DNA of 64,000 bases, taken from contig NC_087253.1 in NCBI RefSeq assembly GCF_037042905.1, positions 21,531,001 through 21,595,000 on the forward strand, in the 5' to 3' direction. Below the pieces are notes generated by a model. That model saw nothing but the letters and a program-made list of their open reading frames with translations. It had not been told where the DNA came from and did not search any database. This stretch comes from Lytechinus pictus (taxonomy: Eukaryota; Echinodermata; Echinoidea; Temnopleuroida; Toxopneustidae). Position 1 is the first letter of the stretch. Every line of letters begins with the position of its first letter. Below, one piece after another: positions 1-11,486 of the stretch. The position numbers and the translations under genes are program-made.

Positions 1-1653
1 TTTGCACACCAGCAAAGCCTTAATTCTCATCTTGTAACCCACACAGGAGAGAAAAAGTATGAGTGTTCATATTGCAAAAAGAAATTTGGACATAGGACAA
101 ATCTCCAAGTTCACATCAGAATACACACCGGAGAAAAACCTTATGAATGTTCGCATTGCAAAAGGAAGTTTGCATATAAGACTAGCCTCAACTGTCATCT
201 TTTAACTCACACGGGAGAAAAACCTTATGAATGTTCACAATGTGAAAAGAAATTTGGACGCAAGCATCATCTTGACATTCATCTGGCAACACACTCAGGC
301 GAAAAACCTTATGAGTGTCCACGTTGTAAAAAGAAATTTAAGCATAAGAGTGATATCAGGTCCCATCTCTTCTTACACACGGGTAAAAAACCTCATGAAT
401 GTCCACAATGCAAAATGAAATTTGCATTCAAGGGTGGTCTAAAGGCTCATCTTCTTACCCACACAGGGGAAAAAACTTTTGAGTGTTCACATTGTGAAAA
501 GAAATTTGCACAAAAGAGTAGTCTCAGCTATCATCTCTTGTCCCATTCAGGAGAAAAACCTTTTGAATGTCCACAATGCGACAAGAAATTTACAACTAAG
601 AAATATCTCCAGACTCACCTCCGATGCCACACAGGAGAAAAGCCTTATGAATGTTCACATTGTAAAAAGAGATTTTCATGTAAGAGTGCTCTCAATTCTC
701 ATCTCTTAACTCACACAGGAGAAAAACGTTACGAATGCCCACTATGCAAAAGGAAATTTGCACGCAACCGACAGTTCAAACATCATCTCTTACTCCACAA
801 AGATGAAAGAGCTTTTAAATGTTCACATTGTGAAAAGAGATTTGTAACCAAAAGTGCACTCAATAATCATATGCTTTTGCACACAAGAGAAAAACAGTTT
901 GAATGTCCACATTGTGAAAGGAAATTCAGACGAAAGGATTGTCTCCACATTCATCTCAAAACACACACCGGAGAAAAACCTTATCCATGTCCACATTGCA
1001 CAAGGAAATTCGCATATAGGACTAGCCTCGAATATCATCTTTTAACCCACACGGGAGAAAAACCTCATGAATGTCCACAATGCAAACAGAAATTTGGACA
1101 TAAGAATAGTCTTAACAATCATCTCCTAAGGCATGCCGGAGAAAAACCTTATAAGTGTTCACTTTGTGAAAAAAAATATGTGCTTAAGACTAGTCTGGAC
1201 ATGCATCTAGCGACCCATACAGGGGAAAAACGTTATGAGTGTTCACATTGTGGAATGAAATTTATACATAGGAATTATCTCAGAAATCATCTCAAAGTCC
1301 ACAAAGGCAAAAAGAGTCATAAATGTCCACACTGCAAAAAGAAATTTTTAAGGAAGAGTCAACTTACAAGTCATCTCCTAACACACACAGGAGAACAAGC
1401 ATATGAGTGTGAACAATGCAAAAAGAAATTTAAACATAAACATGGCCTCCACGTTCATCTCAGAATACACACTGGGGAAAAGCCTTATAAATGTTCACAG
1501 TGCAAAATGAAATTTGGACTCAAGAGTGCGCTTAACCGTCATCTCTTAACTCATACAGGGGTAAAACCTTATGATTGCAAACGTTGCAAAAAGAAATTTG
1601 CACGTAAGGAGAGTCTTAACATTCATCTCCGAAAACATACATGTACAGAATAA
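1..1653 (+). CDS. Poly-C2H2 zinc finger protein, 5'-partial (19 full fingers plus one partial)
   Basis: Frame 1 is open from the first base of the window to a TAA at 1651-1653, giving 550 residues with the true start off the left edge. It reads as one partial and 19 complete classical C2H2 fingers of 28-residue period (C-x2-C-x12-H-x3-H) joined by mostly canonical TGEKP-type linkers. Two linkers depart from consensus (KDERA after finger 10, KGKKS after finger 16). No KRAB, SCAN, BTB or other effector domain is present in the visible part. Finger backbones are unusually uniform (C-K/E-K-K-F), while the helix positions that contact DNA vary, as expected for a rapidly duplicating DNA-binding array. 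Probable role: sequence-specific nuclear DNA binding. The target cannot be read from the sequence. The whole visible array lies in one exon. Orthology is not assigned. Confidence 0.93.
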   Translation, partial: FAHQQSLNSHLVTHTGEKKYECSYCKKKFGHRTNLQVHIRIHTGEKPYECSHCKRKFAYKTSLNCHLLTHTGEKPYECSQCEKKFGRKHHLDIHLATHSGEKPYECPRCKKKFKHKSDIRSHLFLHTGKKPHECPQCKMKFAFKGGLKAHLLTHTGEKTFECSHCEKKFAQKSSLSYHLLSHSGEKPFECPQCDKKFTTKKYLQTHLRCHTGEKPYECSHCKKRFSCKSALNSHLLTHTGEKRYECPLCKRKFARNRQFKHHLLLHKDERAFKCSHCEKRFVTKSALNNHMLLHTREKQFECPHCERKFRRKDCLHIHLKTHTGEKPYPCPHCTRKFAYRTSLEYHLLTHTGEKPHECPQCKQKFGHKNSLNNHLLRHAGEKPYKCSLCEKKYVLKTSLDMHLATHTGEKRYECSHCGMKFIHRNYLRNHLKVHKGKKSHKCPHCKKKFLRKSQLTSHLLTHTGEQAYECEQCKKKFKHKHGLHVHLRIHTGEKPYKCSQCKMKFGLKSALNRHLLTHTGVKPYDCKRCKKKFARKESLNIHLRKHTCTE

Positions 1654-2035
1654 CACATTTATAATGTTCACATTGCAAAAAGTTATATGCACATAAGAAT
1701 AGTCTTAACATGCTTTTCTTAACCCACCCAGGAGAAAAACCCTATAAATTTTCACTATGCAAAAAGTATGTCAGAATCATTTCCTATAAGATGAGAAAAA
1801 ACAACAACACCTTATGAATGTTCACATTGTGAAAAGAAATTTGTTACCAAGAGTTCAGTCAATTCTCATATGCCTTCTCAGGATGAAACCATTATAAATA
1901 TTCACATTGTGAAAAGAAATTTGCCATGAGAATAGTCTTAACATTCATCTCTTAACTCTCGTGTGAGACCAAAATGATCTTATCACCGTTCACATTGGAA
2001 AAGGGAAATTTGCACACAAGATTTATTTTATTCAT
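1654..2035 (+). pseudogene. Degenerate relic zinc fingers beyond the stop codon
   Basis: After the TAA the DNA still resembles about five more fingers at roughly 1670-1730, 1745-1795, 1815-1880, 1890-1960 and 1975-2035. Recognisable pieces include the codons for ECSHCEKKF near 1818-1845 and HTGEKP-like linker DNA near 1725-1745, now out of frame and interrupted by stops. The finger array was once longer at its 3' end and was shortened by a stop or frameshift, after which the remainder decayed. Confidence 0.8.
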
Positions 2036-2947
2036 CCGTCTTTCTCCCTGTCACGTCCCTGCACACACTAACCCTGACATGATACACACTCAAGACAAAA
2101 CACACTTTGGAGGGAGAATCATTTGTAGAATGTTCAAACAGCCCCCCCCCCAAAAAAAAATAAATAATAATAATGATGTCTTAAACAAAGGGGTAAAAAC
2201 AATTTTACTATTCTAACACCTCCCCTTCCCCCGCATTTAACTTCCTTGGATTAACCATTGCTAATGATCCTATGCAATTCATTGTCCTTTTAAGCAAAAT
2301 AGATGGGATTAAATGGCTTTACGATTTGTACAAAGTGTTTAGTTGTTATTAGTAAGGAAATTCCCCACTAATTATGGAAATACGGGTTCAGAAATTTTTG
2401 AAATTATGTTCTTCCTATGAAAATCATCTATGAGAATTGACAGTATTATACCATTTATCACAATTAGATTATATGAATTATATCATAACTTTGAATGCCT
2501 TGAGTATACATGTGTGTGAGAAACTTGAAATATGTGTGCTAAATCATTATTATATGTGTTTTTATTACATGATTTTGTATTTACGCATCAAATTACTAGA
2601 TGACTGATTGTAATAATTTTTACCCCCCTCTTTCTCTCTCTTAGACTTATTTGTAATTATGTAATGATTATGGTTATATTGTTATTGTTCATGTATTAAT
2701 ATGATTTATTGTTACAATGGAGCCAATTTATACAAGCAGTTGTGCTTTCTTTGACCCCACCACATGTAATGTATGTCATTTGTATATATGTATATTTCTA
2801 ACTGGAAATAAATTTGAATTTGAATTTTTTTAGAGGCTGTGATAAAAAATGGAGAAATGAAAATGATTCCCAAAGAAAAGAAGGTGATTTGTTTATCTTT
2901 CCCTTTAATTAAGTCCTCCGGATACCCTAGAGGCAATAATGTTATTT
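2036..2947. other. 3' flank of the zinc finger gene, no gene seen
   Basis: AT-rich sequence with a poly-C/poly-A tract near 2142-2160 and no convincing coding potential. An AATAAA polyadenylation signal candidate lies at 2807-2812. It could end the zinc finger transcript, which would give a 3' UTR of about 1.15 kb. Confidence 0.5.
2807..2812 (+). terminator. Candidate poly(A) signal of the zinc finger gene
   Basis: AATAAA hexamer followed by an AT-rich, T-rich stretch. It is the first AATAAA with a plausible downstream context that I noticed after the stop codon. Weak evidence, because AATAAA is frequent in this AT-rich DNA. Confidence 0.35.
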
Positions 2948-3195
2948 GAGATTGATCCGATCAACCTCAAATACATAGAAATCCATCAGTGTCATAATGT
3001 ATTGTACAGGAAATTTGCGCAATGTCCTTCGTAAAAAAAGCATCCTGAATTTTCAAGAAAAGGATGAGTGTATGAATATACAGCATATAGAGAAATCATG
3101 TTGAACAAACACTATACATTTTATATGTTTATGTTTCTGGCTTTTGAAGCTTTTGGTTGATCAGATCGATTACAGCTCTTTTTTATTTAAGACGG
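2948..3195. repeat. MITE family B copy (diverged)
   Basis: A degenerate copy of a palindromic family whose ends read GGGCCCCGTCTTACAAAG and whose inner arms contain GATTGATCCGATCAATC. This copy keeps the inner arms near 2952-2990 and the AAGACGGGGC end near 3190. Other copies are at 11627-11900, 47401-47690 and 52044-52306. Confidence 0.6.
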
Positions 3196-3472
3196 GGCAA
3201 TGTATTCCCCTGTCCTTGTCCCTTATGTGTTTTTTTCCCCACTTACGATAAGGGCTAATTAACATAATGCCTGGTACTAATAGGGTTTATATAGTTAGAC
3301 TACGCTTCATGAATATTCATGAATATGAATAATCAGGGTATTCATAGGAACAGAACACAGCGTAATTTCCAACGCATCAATCAGCTAGACTGGTGTGGAG
3401 CAATGAACGGTGCGCTATTTCCTGCAGTCAAGGTCATTGATTCAGGTTTGAGTCTTGCCTTGAACAATTTTT

Positions 3473-4403
3473 GTCTCACCTGCATAGCAGAGTGAGACTA
3501 TAGGCGCCGCTTTTCCGACGGCGACGGCGGCGGCGGCGTCAACACCAAATCTTAACCTGAGGTTAAGTTTTTGAAATGACAGCATAACTTAGAAAGTGTA
3601 TGGACCTAGTTCATGAAACTTGGCCATAAGGTTAATCAAGTATTACTGAACATCCTGCCTGAGTTTCATGTCACATGACCAAGGTCAAAGGTCATTTAGG
3701 GTCAATGAACTTAGACCATGTTGGGGGAATCAACATCAAAATCTTAACCTAAGGTTAAGTTTTTGAAATGTCATCATAATTTAGAAAATATATGGACCTA
3801 GTTCATGAAACTTATACATAAGGTTAATCAAGTATCACTGAACATCCTGCATGAGTTTCACGTCACATGACCAAGGTCAAAGGTCATTTAGGGTCAATGA
3901 ACTTTGGCCGAATTGGGGGTATCTGTTGAATTACCATCATAACTTTGAATGTTTATGGATCTGATTCATGAAACTTGGACATAATAGTAATCAAGTATTA
4001 CTGAACATCCTGTGCAAGTTTCAGGTCACATGATCAAGGTCAAAGGTCATTTAGGGTCAATGAACTTTGGCCAAATTGGGGTATTTGTTGAATTACAGCC
4101 ATAAATTTGAAAGTGTGTTGGTCTAGTTCATAAAACTTGGACATAAGAGTAATCAAGTATCACTGAACATCCTGTGCGAGTTTCAGGTCACATGATCAAG
4201 GTCAAAGGTCATGTAAGGTCAAAGAACTTTGGCCACGTTGGGGGTATTTGTTGAATTGCCATCATATCTCTATAAGTGTATTGGTCTAGTTCATAAAACG
4301 TGGAAATAAGAGTAACCAAGTATCACTGAACATCTTGTGCGAGTTATAGTAGTTTTCAAAATCAGCACTGCTGCTATATTGAATCGCGTGATGCAGGTGA
4401 GAC
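3473..4403. mobile_element. Non-autonomous TIR element with internal ~160-190-bp tandem units carrying DR1 motifs
   Basis: Perfect 13-bp terminal inverted repeats, GTCTCACCTGCAT at 3473-3485 and its complement at 4391-4403, bracket 931 bp. The interior is mostly tandem copies of a unit containing 'ACTGAACATCCTG...GGTCACATGA...AAGGTCAAAGGTCA'. The 13-mer AGGTCAAAGGTCA occurs at 3682, 3874, 4037 and 4199, giving spacings of 192, 163 and 162 bp. There is no transposase ORF. The architecture (short TIRs around a core of tandem units) recalls the 'pearl' type elements described in bivalves; that comparison is from memory. Target duplication not evident. Confidence 0.75.
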
Positions 4404-4585
4404 GGCCAGAGGCATTCCACTTGTTCAAATTGCGTTCTCTTTTTTGTTTATTGAAAATCGAGGCAAGACTGAAAAAAATACAAGTGCAAGTTTTATAGTC
4501 TGAATCAAAGCCTCAAAAACATTGTTAGCCCTTATCGTAATTGGGAGAAAAATATGCATCCTGTATTGATTTGTAGAAAGAAAAA

Positions 4586-4594
<9 letters not shown>

Positions 4595-4616
<22 letters not shown>
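4595..4616. repeat. (TA)n microsatellite preceded by poly-A
   Basis: About eleven TA dinucleotides directly follow a run of A. Confidence 0.9.
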
Positions 4617-4857
4617 GAGTAAATTCAAATCAAAGACACGTGTTTTGATATAAGCATAAAGATGGACGATTTCTAGTCCAGTTTGTTGCTTTAGAATATC
4701 CCATGATACAGAATTGTTTGATCACAGTTGGATTTCTGGTGGCTTAAGAAAAAAATATCAGTTGTAAGTTACTATCTGGTTTGCTTTGATGTTGCAAAAA
4801 TATGTTTAATGGTGTTTTTATCATTTGAAACGTTGATGATTACTTATGATTACATTT

Positions 4858-5510
4858 TTGTCCCGCCTGCATAGCAGAGTGAGACTATATAGGCGTCAGT
4901 GAATTTAACATTGAAATCTTAATCAAGATTAAGTTTTTGAAATGTCATCATATCCTAGGAAGGATATAGACCTATTTCATTAAACTTGGGCATAAGTGTA
5001 ATCAAGTATTAATGAACATCCTACCTGAGTTTCAGGCCTCATGACCAAGGTCAAAGGTCATTTAAGGTCAATGAACTTTGACCAAATTGGGGGTATCAAC
5101 ACAGAAATCTTGCAAGCTCGTAATAAGTTTTTTTATGGTCACTATAACTTGGAAAATATATGGGTCTGGTTCATGAAACTTGGACTAGGAGTATTTAAGT
5201 ATCACTGATCGTCTTGCATGAGTTTCAGGTCACATAATTAACTCAACAAAATTACTCTTATTTCCAAGTTAAACTTTCAAAGTTAGGATAGCATCCTAGC
5301 AAATACCCCAACATGGTAAAAGTTCATTGACCCTAAATGACCTTTGACCATGTTGGGGGTATTTGTGGAAATGCCATCATAATTTTGAAAGTTTCTGGAT
5401 CTAGTTCATGAAACATGGATGTAAGTCTTTCACTGCATCGTCTTGGATCACATGGTCAAGGTCAAAGGTCCCAAAGGGTCAGTGAACTTAGTGTTTTATA
5501 TCATGAATGG
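4858..5510. repeat. Second, truncated and rearranged copy of the DR1-bearing element
   Basis: It begins with the same left end (GCCTGCATAGCAGAGTGAGAC, one substitution in the TIR) at about 4863 and contains unit DNA with AGGTCAAAGGTCA at 5048-5060 and a 12/13 match at 5459-5471. A stretch around 5226-5350 is inverted (complement of the motif at 5338-5350). No right TIR is visible. Confidence 0.65.
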
Positions 5511-7700
5511 TGTTTTTTGTGAATAATCCGATGTTTTCAATTCTTTCTCAATTATCACTGAATTGTACTTTACAATGCAATGTATTTTTTAATGTACAGT
5601 TGCGCTGAAGAGATTGGTAATGTGAGCCTTTTTCAATTAAGGAAATTTATTAAATTAAAAAGAAAAAAATTGATTACAGGTATAATGTAGAGTCTACTCA
5701 TCTTTGTCTATGGAAGTGTGATTAACATAATACACACAATATACCTCAGGCCTTTGTTTAACCCACCACTTAATATTTCGTTAAGACTGTGTATTGTTTA
5801 TCCGTTATTAATGTAAGCATTTATATTTGTTATGTTGTTCCATTATAATTATTTTGGCGATTGATGATTGTGCAATTTTGATGTAGTTATTATTGAATTG
5901 TGGAAATAAATTGATTGAATTGAATTAAATAAGAGGAAGTTCCATATTTGTATTGATCAACAAAAATATCGATTTGAAAAACCTGACTCTATTGTTTTAT
6001 TTTCAAGCAAAGAAACGGCAACATGTAAACAGATGGGGTACTGGGGGAGATAGCTCTTTTATCACCAAAAAAAAAAAAAAAGTCATTTAAGAGAGAGACA
6101 GGAAAAAGAGGGGGACAGAAAGAGAGCGAGAGAGACATGGGGGGGGGGGGGGGGCAGATGGAGAAAGATTTGAGGAACGGGAAAAGATGATGCAAAGAAA
6201 GTGATTATCCCTTTTAGCGTGAAGCGCATAAGACCTATATATGAATCATCAAATTTCGGAAAAAAAGATGAATGATTAGATTCATCTTTGTTTTGAGTAT
6301 AAAAATATATTATTTTTCTATTCATATTTGACATTTTTTATTAAGGGCTCAAAACTGTACAGGACGCGGAAGTGCGAAATATATGCCTCTATCTTTTTTA
6401 TATTTATTTTTAATAGTACAGCATGAATATCGTTTCTGCATATTTTTAAACCTGCTAGCCCCAAAATATGAATTCGTAGTATTGCGCTGGCAACGTCGGC
6501 ATTTCCGGCCCGGATCTATCAAGTTAGAGAAAAAAATATCTCGATTAGGTTCCTATACTTTTATTGAAACAAAATGACGAGAAACCAACACCTATCATAA
6601 TACGCCGCAAGGGGCAGAATTTATTACTTCATTTGCTTTCTTCATCTCCCCATTTTCCCCCCCTTTTTGTCGGCGTGTGGGAGAGGGCGCCACAGGCCCG
6701 GACCTTTGGCTTATACGCCCCTCGTTATACGCCCTTATTGGCGGACGCCTAGCCCCAACAGTTCCATAACCAGGAAGAAATAAAATTTGATGAAAAGGGG
6801 GAAATTTTATATCTCTTATAGTCAAAATCTATCCAGAAAATTTTATTTTCATTTGAAAAAGACGAACATTTTTGTTCGCTCTTGTGAATTTTTGGAAATT
6901 CTGCCCCCTAGGCCTATATGCGCCATATTGTGCGACCTCAAAAGGTTAAACTCCTAACGCAACTCTTAATCACATCAAATGAGATTATTTTGTCCCAAAA
7001 TACTGCGTACCGAGCCCAAAGTTTTGAGGGAGTCAAACATGGCGTAGTCCTATTTGGAGCAATTTAAAAAAGAAAAACTGCCAGTAACCAATATTTGACC
7101 TCTTAAATACAAAAATCTAATTTCGTGATAGCTTTTGAACATGATATTAAAAAATAATCATAACTCATTTCACCCTTTTTCCTTTAATTTTATTTCTTTT
7201 CCTCCATTAAAAAATTCTTGTGTATTTTTGAGGGGGTCCATGACCGCAAGCCCCCCCCCCCCCGATCTGTACTCTAATGATTTGTCCCGTATTCTTATTA
7301 TATACATTAACTCTGCTTCCTGGGCGCGTCACACTCGACCAACATGACCAAAGGTATAACCGGCAACCTCATTTGGCGTCTACATGACAATTTCCAAATT
7401 CATGTAGATTAGGTGATAATTCGGCCGACTTCATATTAAATTTATTTTCATTTTATCTATTAATTCATTTATTCAAAGTTCATTTATCTATTTATTTTTT
7501 ATCATATTTTTCGTGGGGGCAATATAACCCAATATTCCTATTTGTAAAGCTGAAGATGCCAGGAATAGTACCGTCGAGGGAGGGGAGGGGTCATAGTTTT
7601 TCTTTTTTTAGATTTTATCTAGCTATCTTTAAAGGGGTAGGGTTTGACCAGACGGACCATCACCCGCGTGCCGCGAAGTTGCGAGTCGATGTTTTTATTT
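5511..7700. other. Intergenic, no gene seen
   Basis: AT-rich sequence with poly-A (6067-6080), purine-rich GA tracts with a G run (6085-6160), and a C run near 7250-7263. The open frames in it are short, low complexity and match no family I recognise. Confidence 0.6.
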
Positions 7701-7720
7701 TTTATATATATATTTTTTTT

Positions 7721-7808
7721 ATTTATTTATTATTATTATTATCATTATTATTATTATTATTATTATTAATATTTTTTTTTTTTTTTTTTTTTTTTTGGGG
7801 GGGGGGGC
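7721..7808. repeat. (ATT)n, poly-T and poly-G compound microsatellite
   Basis: Irregular ATT/TTA repeats pass directly into a run of more than 20 T and then a run of about 11 G. Slippage-prone; assembled length should not be trusted. Confidence 0.9.
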
Positions 7809-7935
7809 TATTTTGAACCCCCTTAAGTGATGTTTTCCTGGCATCTACTAACGCGATGGAGACCATAAATGCAGTTCATGAAAATGTCTTTTTAAAATCA
7901 AGTAACAGTTTAATACACATATCCAGGGCCACGTG

Positions 7936-8025
7936 CGTAAATCCTTGCGGCACACCTATTGTTCAGGGGTGGGGGGGGGGGTGGAATCACCCCCTGAACA
8001 ATAGTTGTGACGCGAGGATTTACAC
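7936..8025. repeat. Fold-back element with a G-run loop
   Basis: The left arm (GTAAATCCTTGCG ... TATTGTTCAGGGG) pairs with the right arm (CCCCTGAACAATAG ... GCGAGGATTTAC) around a G-rich loop. A related half copy lies at 8360-8440 (CCCCTTGAACAGTATGACGTCACGGATTTAC). Confidence 0.7.
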
Positions 8026-8269
8026 CAGTTGCGTGTCTATTCTTTATTCCGAACATATTATAAGAGTCTAATTGCAATATGGCTATATATTACCGTATCG
8101 GTCATAACTGTCCAGAACAGATGATAAGCCAGTTCGTAGTTCCATTCTGCACATGATAAGAAGAAGGTAATTGGTATGGTGGTTTAATATTTAATGAGAT
8201 AACCACCAACTTATCGATGTCTTAAAATAATATTCAGTTATTCTTTTGAATTGTGTTTTGATTATATCC

Positions 8270-8352
8270 ACAATAAACAAGCCAACTGATGGTAGACCAA
8301 ATGATAGTAGACGAGTTGGCAATGGACGAATTGGCATTAGACGAATCGGAAA
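8270..8352. repeat. 12-mer minisatellite (GACGAATTGGCA-like)
   Basis: Degenerate units of about 12 bases such as 'GACGAGTTGGCA' and 'GACGAATTGGCA'. The complementary strand version forms a second array at 20370-20510. Confidence 0.6.
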
Positions 8353-8909
8353 TAAACCGTTCGAGGGGGGGGGGGGGCTGTTGATCTATCGTGCCCCCCT
8401 CCCCTTGAACAGTATGACGTCACGGATTTACACCAGTGGAATAGACTCCACCTATTGGCCTAACACAGGAGACACTTGTCCGCCTGGTCGTGCTTGTAGA
8501 ATTTGTCTTGGTAGCTTTTGATTATTTTGAATTCTTTTTCCAAAGTCTCAGATTTTCATTGAAGTGAACGAATTCAGGTAAGAGCAATTTTAAACTAAAT
8601 TTTTGTTTTAGCTATATCTCGCTATCTTCAGTCAAAACGGATAGACCCACTTCTAAATCGTCTAGTTGTTATATTGAAGAATTAAGGGAATGGGGCTAGA
8701 ACGACGCGGGTTTTGCCTTTTCGCGGTAAAAAAGGTCTTTATGTTTTAGCTGGAAAAGGATACCCCCCACAGTATCTTCTTGGTGAAAAAAATCTCACGA
8801 AATCGCCGTAAATGGTCATGATGATAATTAGAATGATAACGGTGCAGATAATTCTACATAGTTTAAATCAGTTATTGCATGGTGGCTGCAACGTTTTTTG
8901 CATGATCTT

Positions 8910-9162
8910 TCTCATTGTTTTATTTCACTCTCTTCCTTCATCACGAACCATTAAAAATGTGAAATGTATGCATTTCATATTACATAACATATGGGGCAGA
9001 TGCTCATTTATGACGTCACAAATCAAAAATTTTAAAGTCTGATATTAATATCTTTCTTTATCTGTAATGGATTTTCCTCAAACCTTCACCAATGTTTTTC
9101 TTAATTATTTTCTCTGCTATTTTTACTACAAACTTTTCTTCAGGGTGAACTGTCCCTTTCAA
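8910..9162. repeat. Right half of MITE family A2
   Basis: Matches the right part of the complete palindromic element at 39617-40078: shared 'CGAACCATTAAAAATG(T)GAAA', 'GACGTCACAAATCAAAAA' and the CTTCAGGGTGAAC end. No left half is present. Confidence 0.65.
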
Positions 9163-9760
9163 AGCTTCCAAGATAGAATTCCTTTAAAAAAATGCAAGCA
9201 CGTGTGATAAAACTTTGTTGTGAAGTCATTAATGTTGGGTATGAGATTATTCAATGACGATTCGATCTACTTTGAACGGTCAGCCTATAATGATATTCAT
9301 ATTGTTCTTCGTATAGCATGTATAGTCGCCCTGTATGTACATATGAGTGAAATAAAGTAAATACACTTAAAAAATACACAGTAAATAAATGAGCAATTTA
9401 TAAAAAAAAATAATAATTCAAAAATAAATTTTATTTCAAGTCATTATAAACATAATGATATCGAAAGCCAAGCTAAAACGTATTAGCAAATTTAGCCTCA
9501 TTTAACATGTTTAAGAAGAATTTTACAATCATTAAAAAAAAACAGTCTTAAAATATGCTTTAAATTGAAATTCGGGGTCAATATTAAAATAGCTATGAGT
9601 TCAAGTTATTAAAATCATTTACAACTAAAACAATACTTTAAACAATTGCATTTACTCCCAATACTTTTTTAATGGCGCTTGCTCAATTAAACGGAACAGA
9701 CAATATAAAAAATTAGCATTGCTTATTTTAGACAATAATGCAAATATCAGCGCTCTGCGA
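9163..9760. other. Intergenic, no gene seen
   Basis: AT-rich DNA without open frames of note, repeats of clear identity or RNA genes that I could recognise. Confidence 0.6.
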
Positions 9761-9875
9761 AGCACAAAGCATAACGATCGATCGTACGCTTGATTTTTAC
9801 GATTGATTGTACACTGTAGTCAATGCAATCAATCGTGAAAATTTGTTCTACGATCATTGCTAAGCTTTGTGTTAC
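9761..9875. repeat. MITE family C copy
   Basis: Palindromic element with ends ACACAAAG(C) and internal CGATCGATCG / CAATCAATCG arms. Closely matches 58469-58584 (shared 'CGTACGCTTGATTTT' and 'TGTAGTCAATGCAATCAATCG'). More diverged copies lie at 60995-61130 and 62419-62538. Confidence 0.75.
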
Positions 9876-10280
9876 AAGCTCCAGGACATATAGGTCGGTA
9901 TGCGTGAACTGAACGAGAATATATGCTACGTGAATCAATATAGCAATAGTGTCTGGGCCAAGATCAAAGTTATCTGCACATGCAGACGAAAATAGGATTT
10001 CTGCATTGATTTGATTTCCAAAGTTCAACAAGTGGGAGTGTTTAATCTACTATAAAGACTTTTATTATACTTTTATAGTGTATAATCTTCATAAAAAAAT
10101 GATTATTTCAATCTGTAATAGAAGCAGAAAAAAATGATTAATTGATCTTCTTTTGTCAGGTATAATATAACAGGTAAAAACATAATAGTATCAAAATACC
10201 ATGACAGGATAGCACAAAACGGCCAAATATATATACATATAAAAATAATTACGACATATCAATACACAATTAGATGTATA

Positions 10281-11079
10281 TATGAAGAGTTTAGTTGCAA
10301 AAGGGGTTAGGTCCACTTTGGACCATTCCGAGGAAAACACGTTTTTTTATTCTCACTGCAATTTTCTTATATGAGAAACTAAATTGCCATGATGTACTAC
10401 GCTATCATGTGAACATAAAATTGGGTATAAAAGAAATCTAACAGTCTTCAATTTTTCTATATTTTCTTTTAAAAATTATCAATGTGGACCTAACCCCTTT
10501 TGCAAGTAAACTGAAGTGGATCCAATCTATTTTGATTAAAAAGTGATTTTTCTTTGCCACTTTTATTCACGTTTTCATGTGAATTTCAAATTTTCTTTGT
10601 TTTCATCAGAGCAACCAAAAATTTAGAGGTTTTGAGACAGAAAACAATAAAATTTATGAACAATGGACCTAACCCCTTTTGACAAATGAGCTCTTCAGAA
10701 GAGTTTGTTTGCAAAAGGGGTTAGGTCCACTCCAAGAAAATCTTTTTTTTTTTTTCTCCCATATTGCAATATTCTTATGCGAAACTAAATTTTCATGATA
10801 CCCTACCATGAGAACATAAAATTGGGTATGAAAGAAATCTACCTGTCTTCATATTTTTTGAAATATTCTTTTCCAAAAAAAATTATGTGTGGACCTAACC
10901 CCTTTTGCAACTAAGCTGAAATTGACCTAACCCCTTTTGAAAAAAAAAAGTGATTTTGAATTTCAACTTTTCTTTGGTATCATCATGTAGAGCTACTAAA
11001 AATCTATACATTGAGACAAAAAAAAAATCAAATTTGATGGAAAATTGACCTAACCCCTTTTGCAAGTGAGCTCTTCATA
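10281..11079. mobile_element. Twin fold-back element with GGGGTTAGG inverted repeats
   Basis: The outer ends form about 32-bp near-perfect inverted repeats: TGAAGAGTTTAGTTGCAAAA followed by GGGGTTAGGTC at the left, and the complement ending CTCTTCA at the right. Between them lie two tandem halves of about 400 bp (10285-10690 and 10690-11078), each again bounded by inverted GGGGTTAGGTCC(A) copies and sharing AACATAAAATTGGGTAT(A/G)AAAGAAATCTA. TA dinucleotides flank both ends. No ORF. Looks like a non-autonomous DNA transposon that duplicated internally. Confidence 0.7.
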
Positions 11080-11486
11080 TGAAACTATATATATATACGG
11101 GATCTATGTACGAAATATGATGAAAGGGATATGAGAGCCTATTCTGAAGTCATGTCTAATTTAGAATATGATCTAAATTATCAAAAGCCGAAATTGTCAA
11201 AATTTTCCTTACATTGTATGTTTCTTATCATGTTTACTGTGTTCTTTTCTAACTCGTGAATGGTACAGAAAGCTATTGTATTTATCCTTACAAAACAGTT
11301 AAGAATGATTTGAGAGAAAAATGAGCTGATACATGATATTTTTAAAGAGATTTATGCTTCTATTGACTATCCATAATTAAACTTTAAACCAGAGTTTAGA
11401 TTAAACCCGATTTCAGAATACGGGCCTATGTGTTTACCCCTCTTGCAAGGCCGCTATACTAAATATGGCAAACTTATTTCATAATT

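Noticed and set aside
8246..8521. 91-residue open frame ending CPPGRACRICLGSF
   Set aside because: Runs through a 12-mer minisatellite and a poly-G tract; composition is repeat-derived.
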